Shown here: positions 55,508 through 64,000 of the stretch, one piece after another
Layout of the letters: every line of letters starts with the position of its first letter
Numbering within the stretch: the first letter of the stretch is position 1
Assembly (NCBI RefSeq): GCF_001766835.1
Contig: NZ_LKEU01000029.1
Location: 62,001 to 126,000 of the forward strand
Length of the DNA: 64,000 nucleotides
Direction: 5' to 3'
From: Acetobacterium wieringae
Lineage (GTDB): Bacteria > Bacillota > Clostridia > Eubacteriales > Eubacteriaceae
Notes under the pieces: generated by a model
The model's database searches: none
What the model saw: only the letters and a program-made list of their open reading frames with translations
What the model was told of the DNA's origin: nothing
Made by a program: the position numbers and the translations under genes

Positions 55508-55948
55508 ATGGCAATTCGACAAATCAGGATCGATGATGATCCAATTCTCAGAAAAAAATCTCGAGTGATCGAGGAGATTGACGAAAAAATAAAAGTATTA
55601 AATGCTGACATGGTGGAAACCATGAATAAAGCTGAGGGGGTTGGTTTGGCAGCACCTCAGGTCGGGATCTTAAAACGTTTGTTTATTGTCGACGTTGGAG
55701 ATGGACCAATGACCTTTATTAATCCTACCATCATCTCTACAGATGGAGAAGCAGAGGATGAAGAGGCCTGCCTCAGCCTTCCTGAACAATCGGGTTTGGT
55801 AAAACGGCCAGAATCACTCGTCGTTGAAGCAACCGATTTGGACGGCAAAGTTTTTCAGCTCTTTTGTTCGGATTTGCTGGCACGGGCTGTTTGCCATGAG
55901 CTCGATCACCTTGATGGGATCTTATTTACTGATCGTGTCGAAAAATGA
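55508..55948 (+). CDS. def: Peptide deformylase
   Basis: Metal enzyme that removes the N-formyl group from new proteins. The 146-residue protein has motif 1 GVGLAAPQVG, motif 2 reading EACLSLPE (EGCLS is usual; the metal Cys is kept) and motif 3 CHELDHLDG with both His. ATG 55508 has AGGAGGA upstream, so it is preferred to ATG 55490. The stop overlaps the fmt ATG. Confidence 0.95.
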   Translation: MAIRQIRIDDDPILRKKSRVIEEIDEKIKVLNADMVETMNKAEGVGLAAPQVGILKRLFIVDVGDGPMTFINPTIISTDGEAEDEEACLSLPEQSGLVKRPESLVVEATDLDGKVFQLFCSDLLARAVCHELDHLDGILFTDRVEK

Positions 55949-56886
55949 AAAATATCAAAGTGATATTCATGGGTACCACAGATTTTGGTGTCCCAGCCCT
56001 GGAAAGCCTTGTTGCTGCGGGGTATGAGGTTCAAGCTGCTGTCTGCCAACCGGATCGACCAAATAAAAGGGGAAAGAAGGTTGAGATATTACCATTGAAA
56101 GCCAAGGCATTAGAGCTTGGTATTACAGTTCTACAGCCTGAAAAAATCAGGGATACCCAATTTGTAGAAGTATTGAAAAACTTTCAGTCGGACATCTTCG
56201 TTGTTGCTGCGTATGGACAGATTCTGTCCAGAGAAATTTTAGAAATACCGAACTATGGGGCATTAAATATTCATGGCTCGCTTTTACCGGATTATCGGGG
56301 TGCGGCACCAATTCAACGAGCGATCATTGATGGAAAGAAAAAAACTGGCGTCACCATTATGTTGATGAGCGAAGGGATGGACACCGGCGATATGTTGTCA
56401 AAAGCAGAATATCCGATTACGGAATCCACCACCTTTTTGGATCTTTATCGGAGTTTATCACTTTTGGGAGGGCACTTGCTAATTGAAACCATGGAAAAGT
56501 TTCTGGCGGGGGCATTAAAACCAGTGCCTCAAGATAATTCAGTGGCCACCTATGCCGAGAAGATACTTAAAGATACCGGGTACATCAATTGGCACAAAAG
56601 CAGCCGAGAAATACTGTATTTAATAAATGGTACTGATCCTGTGCCTGGAGCGTATATTGTATATAATGATGAAAAAATCAAATGTTTTTCTCCGGAGATC
56701 GTAATCTGGGAAGGTCATGAAAAGCCTGGAACGATTGTTATCGCCGATGATCGGGAGGGTCTTGTCATTAAAACCCAGGACGGTGCCTTAAGAATTGGAT
56801 CAATTCAGGCGCCAGGAAAAAAGCGGTTGGAAGCCACTGTTTTTTTACGTGGGAGAAAGATGGCAATTGGAACTATTTTAAACTAG
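55945..56886 (+). CDS. fmt: Methionyl-tRNA formyltransferase
   Basis: Adds the formyl group to initiator Met-tRNA. The 313-residue protein has MGTTDFGVPALE, the catalytic-site segment NIHGSLLPDYRGAAPIQRAI and EGMDTGDML, with the usual C-terminal tRNA-binding domain. It overlaps def by four bases, the standard def-fmt pairing. Confidence 0.96.
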   Translation: MKNIKVIFMGTTDFGVPALESLVAAGYEVQAAVCQPDRPNKRGKKVEILPLKAKALELGITVLQPEKIRDTQFVEVLKNFQSDIFVVAAYGQILSREILEIPNYGALNIHGSLLPDYRGAAPIQRAIIDGKKKTGVTIMLMSEGMDTGDMLSKAEYPITESTTFLDLYRSLSLLGGHLLIETMEKFLAGALKPVPQDNSVATYAEKILKDTGYINWHKSSREILYLINGTDPVPGAYIVYNDEKIKCFSPEIVIWEGHEKPGTIVIADDREGLVIKTQDGALRIGSIQAPGKKRLEATVFLRGRKMAIGTILN

Positions 56887-56943
56887 CCTAAGCAGATCTT
56901 TAGAAAATTGTGCTAGCATTACAAAAAGATCAGGAGGAATACA

Positions 56944-57645
56944 ATGTTTATTTTAGACTATTATTGGACGATGCTGATACTTGTGCCGGGTATTATTTTT
57001 GCAGCTTATGCTCAGTATCAGGTAAGTAGCGCTTACAAGGCTTATAGCAAGGTGCCGACAAAAAATGGGATGACAGGGGCGGATGCTGCTCGACGTTTAT
57101 TAAATGCTAATGGCTTAAATAGCGTTTCAATTGAAAATATAGCCGGGAATTTAACTGATCACTACGATCCGCGGAATAAAACTATGCGTTTATCATCTGG
57201 CGTTGGGCAACAGGCTAGCGTGGCCGCAGTTGGCATTGCCGCTCATGAAACTGGTCATGCCATTCAGGATAAAGAAGGGTACTGGCCGCTTAAGTTTCGA
57301 GGTTTCATTGTGCCAGTTACCGGTTTTGCAACGAATATTGCCTGGCCTATTTTTTTTATTGGCCTATTCTTTGGGCAAGCTTCTGGTTGGGGGACGATGT
57401 TTATGAATCTGGGTATTCTACTCTTTTCATTTAGCCTCTTGTTTACCGTGATCACCCTACCAGTAGAATTTAATGCCAGCAAACGTGCGATTGCTGCACT
57501 GGCTGAAAACAATCTGCTACAACCAGGCGAAGAGGTTGGTGTAAAAAAGGTTCTAAGAGCAGCGGCCCTCACCTATGTTGCGGCTGCGCTGATGTCTTTA
57601 CTAACGTTAATTAGACTAATTATATTAAGAGGTTCAAGAGATTGA
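56944..57645 (+). CDS. Zinc metallopeptidase of the YugP family
   Basis: A 233-residue membrane protein (COG2738) with one N-terminal helix, a zinc motif HETGH in AAHETGHAIQDK near residue 101, and three further helices towards the C-terminus. Function is not established; it is frequently found between fmt and rsmB in Clostridia. AGGAGG precedes the ATG. Its stop overlaps the TTG start of rsmB. Confidence 0.9.
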   Translation: MFILDYYWTMLILVPGIIFAAYAQYQVSSAYKAYSKVPTKNGMTGADAARRLLNANGLNSVSIENIAGNLTDHYDPRNKTMRLSSGVGQQASVAAVGIAAHETGHAIQDKEGYWPLKFRGFIVPVTGFATNIAWPIFFIGLFFGQASGWGTMFMNLGILLFSFSLLFTVITLPVEFNASKRAIAALAENNLLQPGEEVGVKKVLRAAALTYVAAALMSLLTLIRLIILRGSRD

Positions 57646-58982
57646 AAAACATTCGAAAATTGGCACTGGAAACCCTACTAAAAATTGACTACGATGGGGC
57701 TTATTCTAACTTGGAAATTAAGAGAACCCTGCAACGCTTCCCGATAAAAGATGATGATCGTCGACTATATCTTACTATTGTGTATGGCTGTCTTCAAAAT
57801 CAGATCTACCTGGATTACTTGATTACGCAGCAAAGCAGTCGACCAGTAAAAAAGTTACACAAAGAGGTCAGTGAGATACTAAGAATCGCCATCTATCAAC
57901 TTTATTTTTTGGATAAAATTCCCAATTATGCAATTGTCAATGAAGCGGTCAATTTAGCTGCTGAAATCCAACCTCAGGCCAAGGGTTTTATTAATGGTGT
58001 GTTGCGAAACATCATGCGAAAAATCGATGAAAACGGAAGAGAATTCAAGTTTGAAAATTGGGACAATGAAAAAGAAGCGTTATCGATTCGCTATTCCGTA
58101 CCGCTGTGGATTGTACATAAGTATTATGAAGCATATGGAGCGGAAAAGGCCGAAGCAATTATGCCGATGCTGAATGAAAAACCTCCCTTTACCGTACGTT
58201 GTAATACACTGAAAACATCAAAAGAACAACTGATTCAAGATTTGCAACAGGCTGGCGTTGAGGCATTATCTGCAAGTTTTTCAACAAATGCCATCAATGT
58301 GACAAACTTGGGAATTTTTGAGAGTAATATCGAAAATTCCCGCTTATACAGAGATGGTCATTTTTCGATTCAGGATCAGGCGGCGATGCTGACAGTGGAG
58401 CGATTGAATCCACAGCCAGGTGATCGGGTTTTGGATATGTGTGCAGCGCCCGGCGGTAAAACTATGTATTTAAGCGAGATTATGAATAATTCTGGGGAAA
58501 TCGTTGGTCGCGATGTTTATGGCAGTCGGTTGAAACTGGTTGAACAAAGTGCAAGTCGGCTAGGTTGTACCAATATCAGACTAGAAGAACAGGACGGTTG
58601 TGAGTATTCGCCAATCGATGAAGCTTCATTTGATAAAATCTTATTGGATGCTCCCTGCACCGGACTTGGAGTCATCAGACGTAAACCAGAGATAAAATAT
58701 CGTAGTACCAAGGAAGGACGTAAAGCACTTGTTAAAATTCAGAGTACCTTACTGGAAAATGCTGTTCGATATTTAAAACCCGGTGGGGAGCTACTCTATT
58801 CAACCTGTACCATTAATAAAGATGAAAATGAAAACCAAATCGGAAAGTTATTAATTAAATTTCCTCAGTTACAGATCATTCCCGATGAACATGGAAGTAA
58901 CTATACTTATACAAGTCCGTTAATGGAAGGTAGTGACTGTTTTTTTATGTGTCGATTAAAAAAAATGGATGTTTACGAATAG
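57642..58982 (+). CDS. rsmB: 16S rRNA m5C967 methyltransferase RsmB
   Basis: A 446-residue SAM-dependent methyltransferase with an N-terminal NusB-like RNA-binding domain (about residues 1-140) and a Rossmann domain with DMCAAPGGKT, the catalytic-site LDAPCTGLG and YSTCTINKDENE. The Cys in PCTG and STCT are the catalytic pair. The TTG start overlaps the preceding stop by three bases, so translational coupling is likely. Confidence 0.95.
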   Translation: MKNIRKLALETLLKIDYDGAYSNLEIKRTLQRFPIKDDDRRLYLTIVYGCLQNQIYLDYLITQQSSRPVKKLHKEVSEILRIAIYQLYFLDKIPNYAIVNEAVNLAAEIQPQAKGFINGVLRNIMRKIDENGREFKFENWDNEKEALSIRYSVPLWIVHKYYEAYGAEKAEAIMPMLNEKPPFTVRCNTLKTSKEQLIQDLQQAGVEALSASFSTNAINVTNLGIFESNIENSRLYRDGHFSIQDQAAMLTVERLNPQPGDRVLDMCAAPGGKTMYLSEIMNNSGEIVGRDVYGSRLKLVEQSASRLGCTNIRLEEQDGCEYSPIDEASFDKILLDAPCTGLGVIRRKPEIKYRSTKEGRKALVKIQSTLLENAVRYLKPGGELLYSTCTINKDENENQIGKLLIKFPQLQIIPDEHGSNYTYTSPLMEGSDCFFMCRLKKMDVYE

Positions 58983-59060
58983 ATGGGGTCAAATGAGTGA
59001 TATTTTGAAATAATGTCAATTTTGAACAAAAAAGAGCTAAAAAAGGAGAATTGAAAAAAT

Positions 59061-59089
59061 TTGAATTTGATCGGTTCTTTTGATATAAT
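59061..59089 (+). promoter_or_regulatory. Promoter of the rlmN-prpC-prkC unit
   Basis: -35 TTGAAT (59061-59066), 17-bp spacer, perfect -10 TATAAT (59084-59089). The leader is about 57 bases. Confidence 0.78.
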
Positions 59090-59152
59090 AGATCAATCTA
59101 TGTTAAACATCTCATTGAGTGTAAGGTCTCTCTAATTGTATAGGAGTAAAAC

Positions 59153-60184
59153 ATGAAGGAAAATATTTTTGGCAGAGACATCCATGAGTGTGAAGCGCTC
59201 ATGGTAAGTTTAGGTGAGGCCAAATATCGTGGGAAACAGTTATATCAATGGTTATATGAAAAAAAATGCGAAAAATTCAGTGAGATGACTAACTTTTCCA
59301 GTAGTTTGAGAAAAAAAATATCGGATCAGTATGATTTGTTACATAGTAAAATCGAAACCACGCAAGCTGATCCGCATGATGGTACAAAGAAATATTTGAT
59401 TGAGTTGGAAGACCATCAATACATTGAAGCTGTGTTAATGCACTATGGACATGGTGCTTCGTTATGTGTGTCAACACAAGTTGGATGTAATATGGGTTGC
59501 AAATTCTGTGCTTCCACAAAGGGTGGAAAAATCAGAGATTTATGCGCTGGTGAAATACTGGATCAGATCTATTTAGTGGAAAAAAAAGAAAAACTGCGAA
59601 TTTCAAATGTCGTAATTATGGGAATTGGCGAGCCACTTGAAAATTATCATGAAGTAATCAAATTTATTCGAATTGCAAACTCGGGGTTTGGAATCGGGCA
59701 ACGAAAAATCAGTCTTTCTACCTGTGGGATTATTCCGGGAATTGAAGCTTTAGCAGAAGAAGATCTTCAGATAAATCTGGCTATTTCACTTCATTCAGTT
59801 TTTCCAGACCGTCGAAAGATGTTAATGCCCATTGCCAAACGCTATGATTTTGAACCTCTGATGGATGCCTGCAAAGCTTATTTTACTAAGACGGGAAGAC
59901 GTATCACCTATGAATATGCTCTAATTGATGGTTATAATGACCGGGATGAAGATATTGGAGAACTCATTAAACTACTCAAAGGAAGTCAAAACCACCTGAA
60001 TTTAATTGGTTTGAATGAGATTCAAGAAACGTCTTTAAAAGAGAGTCCCCGAATGAATTATTTTCTTGGGGAGCTGACACGACATGGGATTAATGTTACG
60101 ATGCGACGAAAAATGGGAAGAGAAATTGATGCTGCATGTGGTCAACTTCGAAAAAAAAGATATGAGGATAAGGTGAGTGTATGA
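59153..60184 (+). CDS. rlmN: 23S rRNA / tRNA adenine C2-methyltransferase RlmN
   Basis: Radical SAM enzyme methylating A2503 of 23S rRNA and A37 of some tRNAs. The 343-residue protein has the cluster motif C-x3-C-x2-C in VGCNMGCKFCAST, VVIMGIGEPLENY, and the catalytic cysteine near the C-terminus in DAACGQL. The stop overlaps the prpC ATG by four bases. Confidence 0.96.
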   Translation: MKENIFGRDIHECEALMVSLGEAKYRGKQLYQWLYEKKCEKFSEMTNFSSSLRKKISDQYDLLHSKIETTQADPHDGTKKYLIELEDHQYIEAVLMHYGHGASLCVSTQVGCNMGCKFCASTKGGKIRDLCAGEILDQIYLVEKKEKLRISNVVIMGIGEPLENYHEVIKFIRIANSGFGIGQRKISLSTCGIIPGIEALAEEDLQINLAISLHSVFPDRRKMLMPIAKRYDFEPLMDACKAYFTKTGRRITYEYALIDGYNDRDEDIGELIKLLKGSQNHLNLIGLNEIQETSLKESPRMNYFLGELTRHGINVTMRRKMGREIDAACGQLRKKRYEDKVSV

Positions 60185-60927
60185 AATGTGCCTACGGATC
60201 CAATGTTGGATCACTAAGAAAGGTAAATCAAGATGCCTACTTGGCAGCAACCATAAAAAACGTTGATCGTATTTCTTATGTTTTTGCAGTTGCGGATGGC
60301 TTGGGAGGCCATCGCAGTGGAGAAATAGCCAGCAGAACAGCGGTGGATTTTATTAAAAATAATCTTTCCGGGATTAAAAATTACTTTGACCCGGAAGAAA
60401 TGATGTCTTTTGTAAAATCCATTAATCTGGAACTAAAAAAAATAGGTGATGATGAACCCGCACGTTTGGGCATGGCAACCACCCTAACCATGTGTATCGT
60501 TGACGGGAATTATTTATGTATTTGCCATGTTGGCGACAGTCGAACTTATAGTATCACAGCCGACGAAATAATTCGATTAACAAAAGATCACTCGCTGGTT
60601 CAGATTCTGGTGGATGAAGGCAAGATAACTCAGGAAGAAGCCGAAATACATCCTCAAAAAAATGTTATTACCCGAGCACTAGGAACTGATAACTCTGTGA
60701 ATGTGGATTTTTATCGATATGAAATAAACCCTCAAGCAACATATCTGATTTGTTCGGACGGGCTTTTTAATATGGTCTGTGATCAGGATATTAAGACCGT
60801 AGTTATGGAAAATAGTCTGGAAGATGCAGCAAAAAAACTCATCGATCTGGCAAACATAAACGGAGGCAAAGACAATATTACTGTCGTTTTATTCAAGCCT
60901 CTGGAAGGAGTGCCTAATGCTCAGTAG
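60181..60927 (+). CDS. prpC: PP2C-type serine/threonine phosphatase PrpC (Stp)
   Basis: Manganese-dependent protein phosphatase that reverses PrkC phosphorylation. The 248-residue protein has VRKVNQDAY-like LRKVNQDAY, ADGLGGHRSGE, CHVGDSRTY, SDGLFNMV and GGKDNITVVLF, the metal-ligand motifs of the family. It overlaps rlmN by four bases and prkC by eleven, so the phosphatase and kinase are coupled. Confidence 0.96.
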   Translation: MKCAYGSNVGSLRKVNQDAYLAATIKNVDRISYVFAVADGLGGHRSGEIASRTAVDFIKNNLSGIKNYFDPEEMMSFVKSINLELKKIGDDEPARLGMATTLTMCIVDGNYLCICHVGDSRTYSITADEIIRLTKDHSLVQILVDEGKITQEEAEIHPQKNVITRALGTDNSVNVDFYRYEINPQATYLICSDGLFNMVCDQDIKTVVMENSLEDAAKKLIDLANINGGKDNITVVLFKPLEGVPNAQ

Positions 60928-62833
60928 AACCTTAGGAAAACGTTATGAAATTGTCGAGCTGATCGGGCGTGGCGGTATGGCCTATGTATACAAAGCTCGG
61001 GATCTAAAACTAAATCGTTATGTGGCAGTTAAAGTGCTTCGTGAAGAGTATACTGAAAACGAACAGTTTATAAAAAAATTTGATCGGGAATCTCAGGCGG
61101 TAGCCTGTTTATCCCATCCCAATATAGTCGGTGTTTATGATGTTGGCGTCCAGGATAATATTTACTACATTATTATGGAATACGTTGATGGGATTACCCT
61201 GAAACAATATTTAATGCGAAAAGGGCGTTTGGACTATACCGAAGCAACCCGGTTTGTAATGGATATTTCCAATGCATTGCGCTGTGCTCACGAGAACAAA
61301 ATCATTCATCGGGATATTAAACCTCATAATATTCTGTTAACTCGGGATCTGGTTCCCAAAGTTGCCGATTTTGGAATCGCTCGGGCGATTACCAGTTCGA
61401 CGGTGACGATGACCAATCAAACCATGGGTTCGGTTCATTATATATCTCCGGAACAAGCCAAGGGCGGCTTTGTGGATGAACGCTCAGATCTTTATTCCCT
61501 GGGTATTTTATACTATGAATTATTAACGGGTAAGCTGCCCTTTGATGAAGAAAATACGGTGACAATTGCAATTAAGCACATCCAGGAAGAGATTGTCCCA
61601 CCAAAATTATTGGAACCCAAAATACCAGAACGGGTCAATCAGATTGTCGTGAAACTGACTCAAAAGAAGCCCGACGAACGGTATCAGAATACTGACGAAC
61701 TGATGGAAGATCTTGAGTCGGTATTGGAAAATATGAGTTTTGGAGCAGGTGACGGCAATCACCTCGGTAATGATACACACATTATCCGGGAGGGGCTTTT
61801 TCATGTTGAAAACACCGGTAGCCATGCAACGGTTCAGCCTGAAGAAGAAGATGATGATGACTATTATTATGAAACGCCAAAAGAAACGGCTGCCAGAAAG
61901 AAGAAACGTAAGATCATTCTGATTTCGGTTTTTGCAGCCGTAGCGATCATTGCTATGGGCGTTATGGCCTTTGCCTTCTTTTCAGGAAAGACGGTTGAGG
62001 TTCCAGACATAAAAGGCAAAACAACTGACGAGGCAAAAACGGCACTGGAAAAATTGGATCTGGTTTTGGAAGTTGAAAAAGAAGTTTATAACGCCGATGT
62101 CGAAGCGGGGCTAATCATTACTCAAAACCCGGAAAGCGGCAAGGAATTACAAAGTGGGAAGACCGTTAAGGTTACTGTCAGTAAAGGCGTAAAGACCGGA
62201 ACGATCCCATCAGTTATTGGACTAAGTGAAACCGAAGCAGTTAAAGCGATCGAAGCTGCTAATTTTGTGGTCGGTGAAATAAAGCGTGAATACAACAGTA
62301 ACTATAATGCTGAGATTGTCTTCCAAATGAATCCCAATGGCAACACAACGGCCAATGAAGGAACTAAAGTGACAATATATGTAAGCAAGGGTGAGGATCT
62401 GGTTACGGTACCCAGCGTTGTCGGTCAGACCGAAGCGGATGCCAAAAGCACCATCACAAATGCGGGGTTGACTGTTGGAACGATTACCCATGAAACCAGT
62501 ACCGATTATGCTAAAGGCATGGTTATGAAACAGTCTCCTACTGATGGAAATCAAGTTTCGAAAGGCTCAGAAGTAGCGATCGTGGTGAGTAGCGGTAAGG
62601 TCTCTACTCAGAAATTGACGATTGATTTAAGTGAATATATCCAAACCACACCGGCAAAATCAGTCAAGGTTAAGGTTGTATTAACTGCAGCAGATAAAAC
62701 TGAGACAGTGATTTACGAGGGAACAAATATGTCAGACGATGTTTTTTCAGTTAATGTTGAGGGCATTGGTCGAGAAACCTATGAAGTGTTTATCGATGGA
62801 TCCAGTGTTGGGACAGGCTACATTGACTTTTGA
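60917..62833 (+). CDS. prkC: PASTA-domain serine/threonine protein kinase PrkC
   Basis: Membrane kinase that senses muropeptides or lipid II. The 638-residue protein has a Hanks-type kinase domain (GRGGMAYVYKARD, VAVKVLRE, IHRDIKPHNILL, DFGIARA, SPEQAKGG) over about residues 10-270, an acidic juxtamembrane region and one membrane helix (about residues 335-355). Three extracellular PASTA repeats (VPDIKGKTTDEA, IPSVIGLSETEA, VPSVVGQTEADA) and a final beta domain of about 80 residues follow. All kinase catalytic residues are present. Confidence 0.96.
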   Translation: MLSRTLGKRYEIVELIGRGGMAYVYKARDLKLNRYVAVKVLREEYTENEQFIKKFDRESQAVACLSHPNIVGVYDVGVQDNIYYIIMEYVDGITLKQYLMRKGRLDYTEATRFVMDISNALRCAHENKIIHRDIKPHNILLTRDLVPKVADFGIARAITSSTVTMTNQTMGSVHYISPEQAKGGFVDERSDLYSLGILYYELLTGKLPFDEENTVTIAIKHIQEEIVPPKLLEPKIPERVNQIVVKLTQKKPDERYQNTDELMEDLESVLENMSFGAGDGNHLGNDTHIIREGLFHVENTGSHATVQPEEEDDDDYYYETPKETAARKKKRKIILISVFAAVAIIAMGVMAFAFFSGKTVEVPDIKGKTTDEAKTALEKLDLVLEVEKEVYNADVEAGLIITQNPESGKELQSGKTVKVTVSKGVKTGTIPSVIGLSETEAVKAIEAANFVVGEIKREYNSNYNAEIVFQMNPNGNTTANEGTKVTIYVSKGEDLVTVPSVVGQTEADAKSTITNAGLTVGTITHETSTDYAKGMVMKQSPTDGNQVSKGSEVAIVVSSGKVSTQKLTIDLSEYIQTTPAKSVKVKVVLTAADKTETVIYEGTNMSDDVFSVNVEGIGRETYEVFIDGSSVGTGYIDF

Positions 62834-62871
62834 TTCGATGTGACTGCTAAAAACGTGTTTTTATAGCATTT

Positions 62872-62961
62872 ACGGGTTTATACAACAATTAAGCATTCAA
62901 TTCGTACATTTCAATGAAAGGTTCGACAAAAACGATGTTTCAATTGGTTGTAGAAACCCGT
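62872..62961 (+). repeat. Long imperfect inverted repeat between prkC and rsgA
   Basis: ACGGGTTTATACAACAATT (62872-62890) matches the reverse complement of 62942-62961 except for one mismatch and one extra base, enclosing 51 bases. There is no T run directly after it. A smaller near-palindrome (62845-62868) lies just upstream. It could be a processing or termination structure, or an RNA element. Confidence 0.55.
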
Positions 62962-63020
62962 ATTTAATTTAAAAAAGTGTGATGAGTACACAAAGTAAGT
63001 GTGAAAAAGGAGGGGTGATA

Positions 63021-63911
63021 TTGATAGTTAACGAACAGGAAATTGGCAAAATAATCAAGGGAATCGGTGGATTTTATTATGTGAAAGCTGATAAAAGCCA
63101 TGACATATTGGAGTGCAAGGCGAGAGGTGTATTACGGCATCAGAAAATCATTCCTACCGTTGGCGATGAGGTGATGATTCAATCAGATAATCCCGGGGAA
63201 TGGATGATTGAGTCGATTAAGCCCCGAAAAAACATTTTTGTAAGACCGCCAGTGGCTAATGTTGATATTGGCCTTATTGTTTTCTCGATGACTAATCCAA
63301 AACCGAACCTACTCTTGCTTGACATGCTTTTAATCAGTTCAGAGATACAAAATGTAAAGCCGGTTGTCTGCTTCACAAAACGAGATTTAACAACGACTGA
63401 AGAGGAACAAGCGATAAAGGCAATCTACGAGAAAACCCCCTATCAGTTGTTTTTTTTCAGTAAAAACGATACGGATACCTTGGATAGGATTATTGCAGAA
63501 ATAGGTGGAAAAACAGCATTTATGGCTGGCCCTTCGGGTGTTGGAAAGTCGACGATGGCAAATTATTTATGTGCTGATCAAACGATGGAAACTGGGGCTT
63601 TAAGCCAAAAATTAAAACGAGGAAAACATACAACCCGACATGTCGAGCTTCTGGAAACTAAGAATGGGGGTTATTTATTGGATACTCCGGGGTTTTCATC
63701 CTATCAAATTTCTGAAATGATTAAACCAGAGGAACTGCGGGAATATTTTCCAGAGTTTTCTCAAGGGAAGTGTCGCTTTAAAAGCTGTCTCCATAAGGAT
63801 GAACCAGGCTGCGATATCAAAAATTCTGTTGAATCAGGAATCATCAGCGTAGCTCGATACGAGCACTATTTAAGTTTACTGGAAGAAATTAAGAAGGATC
63901 AATATCGATGA
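63021..63911 (+). CDS. rsgA: Ribosome small-subunit-dependent GTPase RsgA
   Basis: GTPase that checks late 30S assembly. The 296-residue protein has an N-terminal OB domain, a circularly permuted GTPase domain with G4 TKRD first, then G1 GPSGVGKST and G3 DTPGFSS, and a zinc domain (CRFKSCLHKDEPGC). The start was set at TTG 63021, five bases after AAGGAGGGG; an earlier GTG at 62979 precedes that ribosome site. The stop overlaps the next ATG. Confidence 0.95.
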   Translation: MIVNEQEIGKIIKGIGGFYYVKADKSHDILECKARGVLRHQKIIPTVGDEVMIQSDNPGEWMIESIKPRKNIFVRPPVANVDIGLIVFSMTNPKPNLLLLDMLLISSEIQNVKPVVCFTKRDLTTTEEEQAIKAIYEKTPYQLFFFSKNDTDTLDRIIAEIGGKTAFMAGPSGVGKSTMANYLCADQTMETGALSQKLKRGKHTTRHVELLETKNGGYLLDTPGFSSYQISEMIKPEELREYFPEFSQGKCRFKSCLHKDEPGCDIKNSVESGIISVARYEHYLSLLEEIKKDQYR

Positions 63912-64000
63912 AAGTGATCATTTTTACGAACGGAGAATACAAGAGTAAAGATTTTTATGAGACATATATAAATAAAGTAAAGGCAGACTATCTGATTTGT
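63908..64000 (+). CDS. Probable thiamine pyrophosphokinase ThiN, 3'-truncated by window edge
   Basis: Only the first 31 codons are in the window. They read MKVIIFTNGEYKSKDFYETY and continue to KADYLIC, which fits the N-terminus of thiamine pyrophosphokinases (an NGE-type loop and a strand before an expected ADGG motif). The position after rsgA also fits thiN, although rpe, which often lies between them, is missing. The ATG overlaps the rsgA stop by three bases. Confidence 0.6.
   Translation, partial: MKVIIFTNGEYKSKDFYETYINKVKADYLIC

Noticed and set aside
1..64000. CRISPR arrays, insertion sequences, prophage genes and rRNA
   Set aside because: No regularly spaced repeats, transposase, integrase or phage genes, and no rRNA sequence were recognised; gene content is core metabolism and information processing.

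Overview
The window is a chromosomal segment from an anaerobic, low-to-moderate GC Firmicute (Clostridia, Eubacteriales). The best clue is a complete six-gene rnf operon in the order rnfCDGEAB, with a long polyferredoxin RnfB (333 aa). This resembles the Na+-translocating Rnf complex of Acetobacterium, so an acetogen of the genus Acetobacterium or a close relative is the most likely source. That assignment is an inference from gene order and protein character; no database search was possible. Nearly all genes lie on the + strand. The one clear exception is rqcH (49100-50869). No mobile elements, prophage genes, CRISPR arrays or rRNA genes were seen, so this is core genome.

Layout. (1) 1-8513: the 3' part of a lon protease gene, then mutL-miaA, a PLP-dependent 'aluminium resistance' family protein, a small DUF896 protein and an M18 aminopeptidase. 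(2) 8514-14018: the rnf operon, preceded by a promoter overlapped by a near-perfect Rex operator, a terminator-like leader hairpin and a second candidate promoter, and closed by a terminator. (3) 14019-18472: an RluA-family pseudouridine synthase, a class A penicillin-binding protein with a Thr/Pro repeat tail, a cupin and endonuclease III. (4) 18473-23183: a complete branched-chain amino-acid type ABC transporter, livK-H-M-G-F. (5) 23257-29722: the protein quality-control string tig-clpP-clpX-lonA-engB. (6) 29855-34625: queG, gltX, secD and secF. (7) 34685-44526: recJ-apt-rel-dtd-MBL hydrolase-hemZ, then aspS and an RseC-like gene. (8) 44577-49097: tRNA-Pro(GGG), a frameshifted HlyD-like gene, and the division-associated genes ylmE-sepF-ylmG-ylmH-rluD. 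(9) 49100-50869: rqcH on the minus strand. (10) 51018-64000: yicC-gmk-rpoZ-priA-def-fmt-yugP-rsmB, then rlmN-prpC-prkC-rsgA-thiN (thiN cut by the window edge).

How the parts work together. Rnf couples ferredoxin oxidation to NAD+ reduction and ion export. A Rex site at its promoter would tie its expression to the NADH/NAD+ ratio. The clp/lon block handles protein turnover, with trigger factor upstream and two Lon paralogues in the window. The rel-dtd-hemZ-aspS and gmk-to-prkC blocks are conserved Firmicute housekeeping strings, here missing some usual members in place (hisS, divIVA, lspA, coaBC).

The most unusual observations are: a PriA that keeps its zinc-binding cysteines but has lost the Walker A, motif III and motif VI residues expected of a helicase; an N-terminal membrane anchor separated from the rest of an HlyD-like protein by a one-base slip in a T10 tract; the Rex operator with a possible attenuator in the rnf leader; a possibly leaderless mutL; and a pseudouridine synthase whose family-like N-terminus lies upstream of any standard start codon.
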